Shown piece by piece: positions 14,080-16,079 of a DNA stretch of 16,079 bases; within the stretch, counting starts at the first letter, position 1; every line of letters begins with the position of its first letter. The translations under genes and the position numbers were made by a program. Origin of the DNA: Anaerolineae bacterium. Its GTDB lineage: Bacteria > Chloroflexota > Anaerolineae > JAADDB01. The notes beneath the pieces are model-generated. The model worked only from the letters and a program-made list of their open reading frames with translations, was not told the origin of the DNA and made no database searches. The DNA is taken from NCBI GenBank assembly GCA_015486895.1, contig WFQT01000244.1:1-16079 (forward strand). Direction: 5' to 3'.

Positions 14080-14679
14080 CTACGCTATCAAAGTCCCTTT
14101 GGAAGAAGGCACGTCGGTACGGCGGGGATCCAATCTCGTTGCCCCATCTAACGCCCGGCCTAATGCCTTGAAAAGTGCCTCCGCCTGATGATGATCATTT
14201 TGTCCGTAAAGCACTGCCGCATGCAAATTGAACCGTCCCTGAAAGGCGAAACTCTGGAACAAGTGGGAGATCAAGTCGGTGCCCAACTGGCCCAGGCGTG
14301 AGGTATGCCACTTTGCCTCCACCACGCAATAAGGCCGCCCACTCAAATCAACGGCTACGAAGCCTAAAGACTCGTCCATAGGCACAAAGCTGTGAGCCGT
14401 GCGCACAATGCCTTTCCGTTCCCCCAAAGCCTGGTCCAGTGCCTGGCCCAGGCATATCATCACATCCTCGGCGGTATGGTGCTCATCTATTTCCAGGTCG
14501 CCTGTTGCTTGTACCTCCAAGTCAAAGAGGCCATGAACAGCGAAGAGCGTCAACATGTGATCTAAAAAGCCAATGCCGGTTGCAACAGTTGCTTGTCCGC
14601 TGCCATCCAGCAATAAGCGTACCTGAACATCTGTCTCCGTCGTCTTCCGTTTTATCTTTCCTTGCCGGATTACATCCAT
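14080..14679 (-). CDS. hisB: Imidazoleglycerol-phosphate dehydratase
   Basis: Manganese-dependent dehydration of imidazole-glycerol phosphate to imidazole-acetol phosphate. It has 199 residues, so it is the monofunctional type without a histidinol-phosphatase domain. The two pseudo-repeat metal motifs are present as DEHHTAEDV (65-73) and NDHHQAEALFKALG (from 161), with GIGFLDHML (35-43) and MDES (101-104). A near-perfect Shine-Dalgarno GGAGGTGA (14693-14686) precedes the ATG. It is the first biosynthetic gene of the run. The 96-base gap to the helicase gene upstream could hold a promoter, but no convincing -35/-10 pair is visible. Confidence 0.97.
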   Translation of the reverse strand: MDVIRQGKIKRKTTETDVQVRLLLDGSGQATVATGIGFLDHMLTLFAVHGLFDLEVQATGDLEIDEHHTAEDVMICLGQALDQALGERKGIVRTAHSFVPMDESLGFVAVDLSGRPYCVVEAKWHTSRLGQLGTDLISHLFQSFAFQGRFNLHAAVLYGQNDHHQAEALFKALGRALDGATRLDPRRTDVPSSKGTLIA

Positions 14680-14775
14680 CTTTTATCACCTCCAACCGAG
14701 TAGCGCCGGGCAACGAGTCCAAATCCACTGTTGGGTGACCGGTTGTGTCCTCACACTATTTCTGGCGCTCTGCCT

Positions 14776-16079
14776 TTAACCACCCTTCCGACCGTCAATC
14801 CAGTGCGCTGCAGCTAAATCGAGCTGGGAAAGCGGCGCTCGGCGCACCTCGCAATCGGGTAATGACTCTAAGAATAACTTGCCGTAGCGACGGGACTGAA
14901 CCCGGCTGTCAAGGACAACGACCACCCCGCGGTCACTCCGACTGCGAATCAGGCGACCAAAGCCCTGACGGAAGCGCAGAATAGCGTTGGGTACTTGATA
15001 ATCTAGAAAAGCATCGTCATACTGTTCGCCCCGAGCGGCTACCAGTGGGTCATCAGGCACATCAAAAGGCAAACGCACGATGACCAGGCAACTCAATGCC
15101 TCGCCAACTACGTCCACCCCTTCCCAAAAGGAACGTGTCCCAAAGAGTAGCGCCCGTTCTGTGGTACGGAAGCTTTCCAGTAAATGAGTGCGAGAACCCA
15201 TTCCTTGCTGTAACAGCGTAAATCCGGAGGCCATTAACTGGGGGCCGATTGTCCGTGCCGTCTTGCGCAACTGGTAATAGGAAGTAAAAAGAGCGAGCAG
15301 ACGCCCATTGACAGCTTTGCTCAAGGCTAAAATGGCGCGTTCCACCGCCGTCTGGTAGCCGCTGGCGTTTGGAGCGGGGATATCGGTAGGCAAATAGACT
15401 AATGCTGCCCGGCGGTAATCGAAAGGAGAGCCAACAGCTAGCTCCTGCGCTTCCCATACATGCAACCGATCCCGTAGATAAGCAAAATCGTCAGCTACCC
15501 TCAGAGTTGCCGAAGTCAGCACCGTTGTGCGCATGCGTTGCCAGACAAATTTCTCCATCAAAGAGCCGATGTGCAATGGCGCAGCGCGAAAAGAAAGGCC
15601 TGACTTACCTGCTCCTTGCTCCAGCCAGTAGACCATCAACGGATCCGGTTCCAGCACTAAAGCGTGCACATTCTCCACCGCAGAGCGCAAATCTGTAATG
15701 GTAGAGCTCAGTTCATAGCTGATCTCCAAAGCTGAAGGTGGTAGGGAGTTCTCTCCCTCCACTAAGAGATCGTGCAGGGTTACGACTTGTTTACCCACGC
15801 TCTCCAATGTTTTCAGCGCTGTTTCCCAGTCGATCTCAACGCTACTCCAACCGGGCTGCTTGCGCAGGGCAGCAGTCAATCGCAGTCTGGAAGAGTAGTT
15901 AGGATTGTTCTTACCTCGGCGATGCTCATTGAAGAAATCTAATAATGTATCCCACGCTGTAGCTAATGCCTTTTCCCCCTGAGGTAGACGTTTCTGCAAA
16001 TGCTCTGCACTGGCCGCTAGAGCCCCGAACCGCTTGGCGCCAATAGCTATCGCCGGAGCAGCTTTTTGTAGACGGTGCA
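14776..16079 (-). CDS. DinG/Rad3-family (XPD-like) ATP-dependent helicase, C-terminal part
   Basis: The frame is open to the right edge of the window, so about 433 C-terminal residues are visible and the start lies outside. The TTG at 15999 is internal. Motif III LTSATL is encoded near 15500-15520, followed by FTSYYQL, then GTRSFWEGVDV, RLPFDVPDDP, and motif VI QGFGRLIRSRSDRG near 14935-14967. This is the second RecA-like domain of superfamily 2 Rad3/XPD-type helicases such as DinG. The Walker A, DEAH box, any Fe-S cysteines and any N-terminal exonuclease domain would lie upstream and cannot be checked. Its likely role is 5'-3' unwinding of damaged or structured DNA. It points into hisB across 96 bases, so read-through into the his-pur operon is possible. 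Confidence 0.9.
   Translation of the reverse strand, partial: HRLQKAAPAIAIGAKRFGALAASAEHLQKRLPQGEKALATAWDTLLDFFNEHRRGKNNPNYSSRLRLTAALRKQPGWSSVEIDWETALKTLESVGKQVVTLHDLLVEGENSLPPSALEISYELSSTITDLRSAVENVHALVLEPDPLMVYWLEQGAGKSGLSFRAAPLHIGSLMEKFVWQRMRTTVLTSATLRVADDFAYLRDRLHVWEAQELAVGSPFDYRRAALVYLPTDIPAPNASGYQTAVERAILALSKAVNGRLLALFTSYYQLRKTARTIGPQLMASGFTLLQQGMGSRTHLLESFRTTERALLFGTRSFWEGVDVVGEALSCLVIVRLPFDVPDDPLVAARGEQYDDAFLDYQVPNAILRFRQGFGRLIRSRSDRGVVVVLDSRVQSRRYGKLFLESLPDCEVRRAPLSQLDLAAAHWIDGRKGG

Noticed and set aside
14680..14775. Promoter for the his-pur operon in the dinG-hisB gap
   Set aside because: The best candidate pair (TTGGAC with a CTACTC-like -10) has about 13 bases between the boxes and a poor -10, so it is not supported.

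Overview
The window looks like an ordinary chromosomal segment of a free-living bacterium, most likely a member of the Chloroflexota (Anaerolineae-like). This is an inference from gene style: stacked-GAF sensor kinases, eukaryotic-type Ser/Thr kinases with a bare C-terminal membrane anchor, a compact his/pur operon, and spacers filled with CACAGATTA-type and ACGCTGAT-type repeat debris. No rRNA, tRNA, CRISPR array, phage or transposase gene was found.

Layout. (1) 1-3183, plus strand: the 3' part of a cytoplasmic multi-GAF histidine kinase, cut by the left edge. (2) 3184-3556: a gene-free convergent spacer holding a 228-bp MITE-like element with 45-bp imperfect terminal inverted repeats and six tightly packed perfect hairpins. 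(3) 3557-4731, minus strand: a membrane-anchored Ser/Thr protein kinase, preceded by a 56-codon small ORF whose stop overlaps the most plausible kinase start, a TTG. (4) 4732-5025: repeat-bearing spacer. (5) 5026-5823, minus: a short-chain dehydrogenase/reductase with its own possible promoter. (6) 5824-6195: spacer with a large imperfect palindrome made of CACAGAT units. (7) 6196-16079, minus: one long co-directional run which, in transcription order, reads dinG-like helicase (cut by the right edge), hisB, hisH, hisA, a Nudix hydrolase, hisF, hisI, hisE, guaB, purA, purB. Junctions are tight (ATGA overlaps at hisI/hisF and purA/purB, TAATG at hisA/nudix), so hisB to purB is very probably one operon.

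How the genes work together. HisE and HisI turn phosphoribosyl-ATP into ProFAR, HisA isomerises it, HisH/HisF make imidazole-glycerol phosphate and release AICAR, and HisB dehydrates the product. AICAR returns to purine synthesis and reaches IMP through PurH (not in the window). GuaB then commits IMP to GMP, while PurA and PurB convert it to AMP. The cluster therefore joins the AICAR-releasing half of histidine synthesis to the IMP branch point. The embedded ADP-ribose-pyrophosphatase-like Nudix enzyme would also yield AMP and ribose-5-phosphate. hisG, hisD, hisC and a histidinol-phosphate phosphatase are not here.

No clearly new multi-gene system is present. The observations most worth follow-up are the hairpin-packed MITE-like element, an abrupt codon-usage break between the GAF array and the catalytic core of the histidine kinase, and the small ORF coupled to the Ser/Thr kinase.
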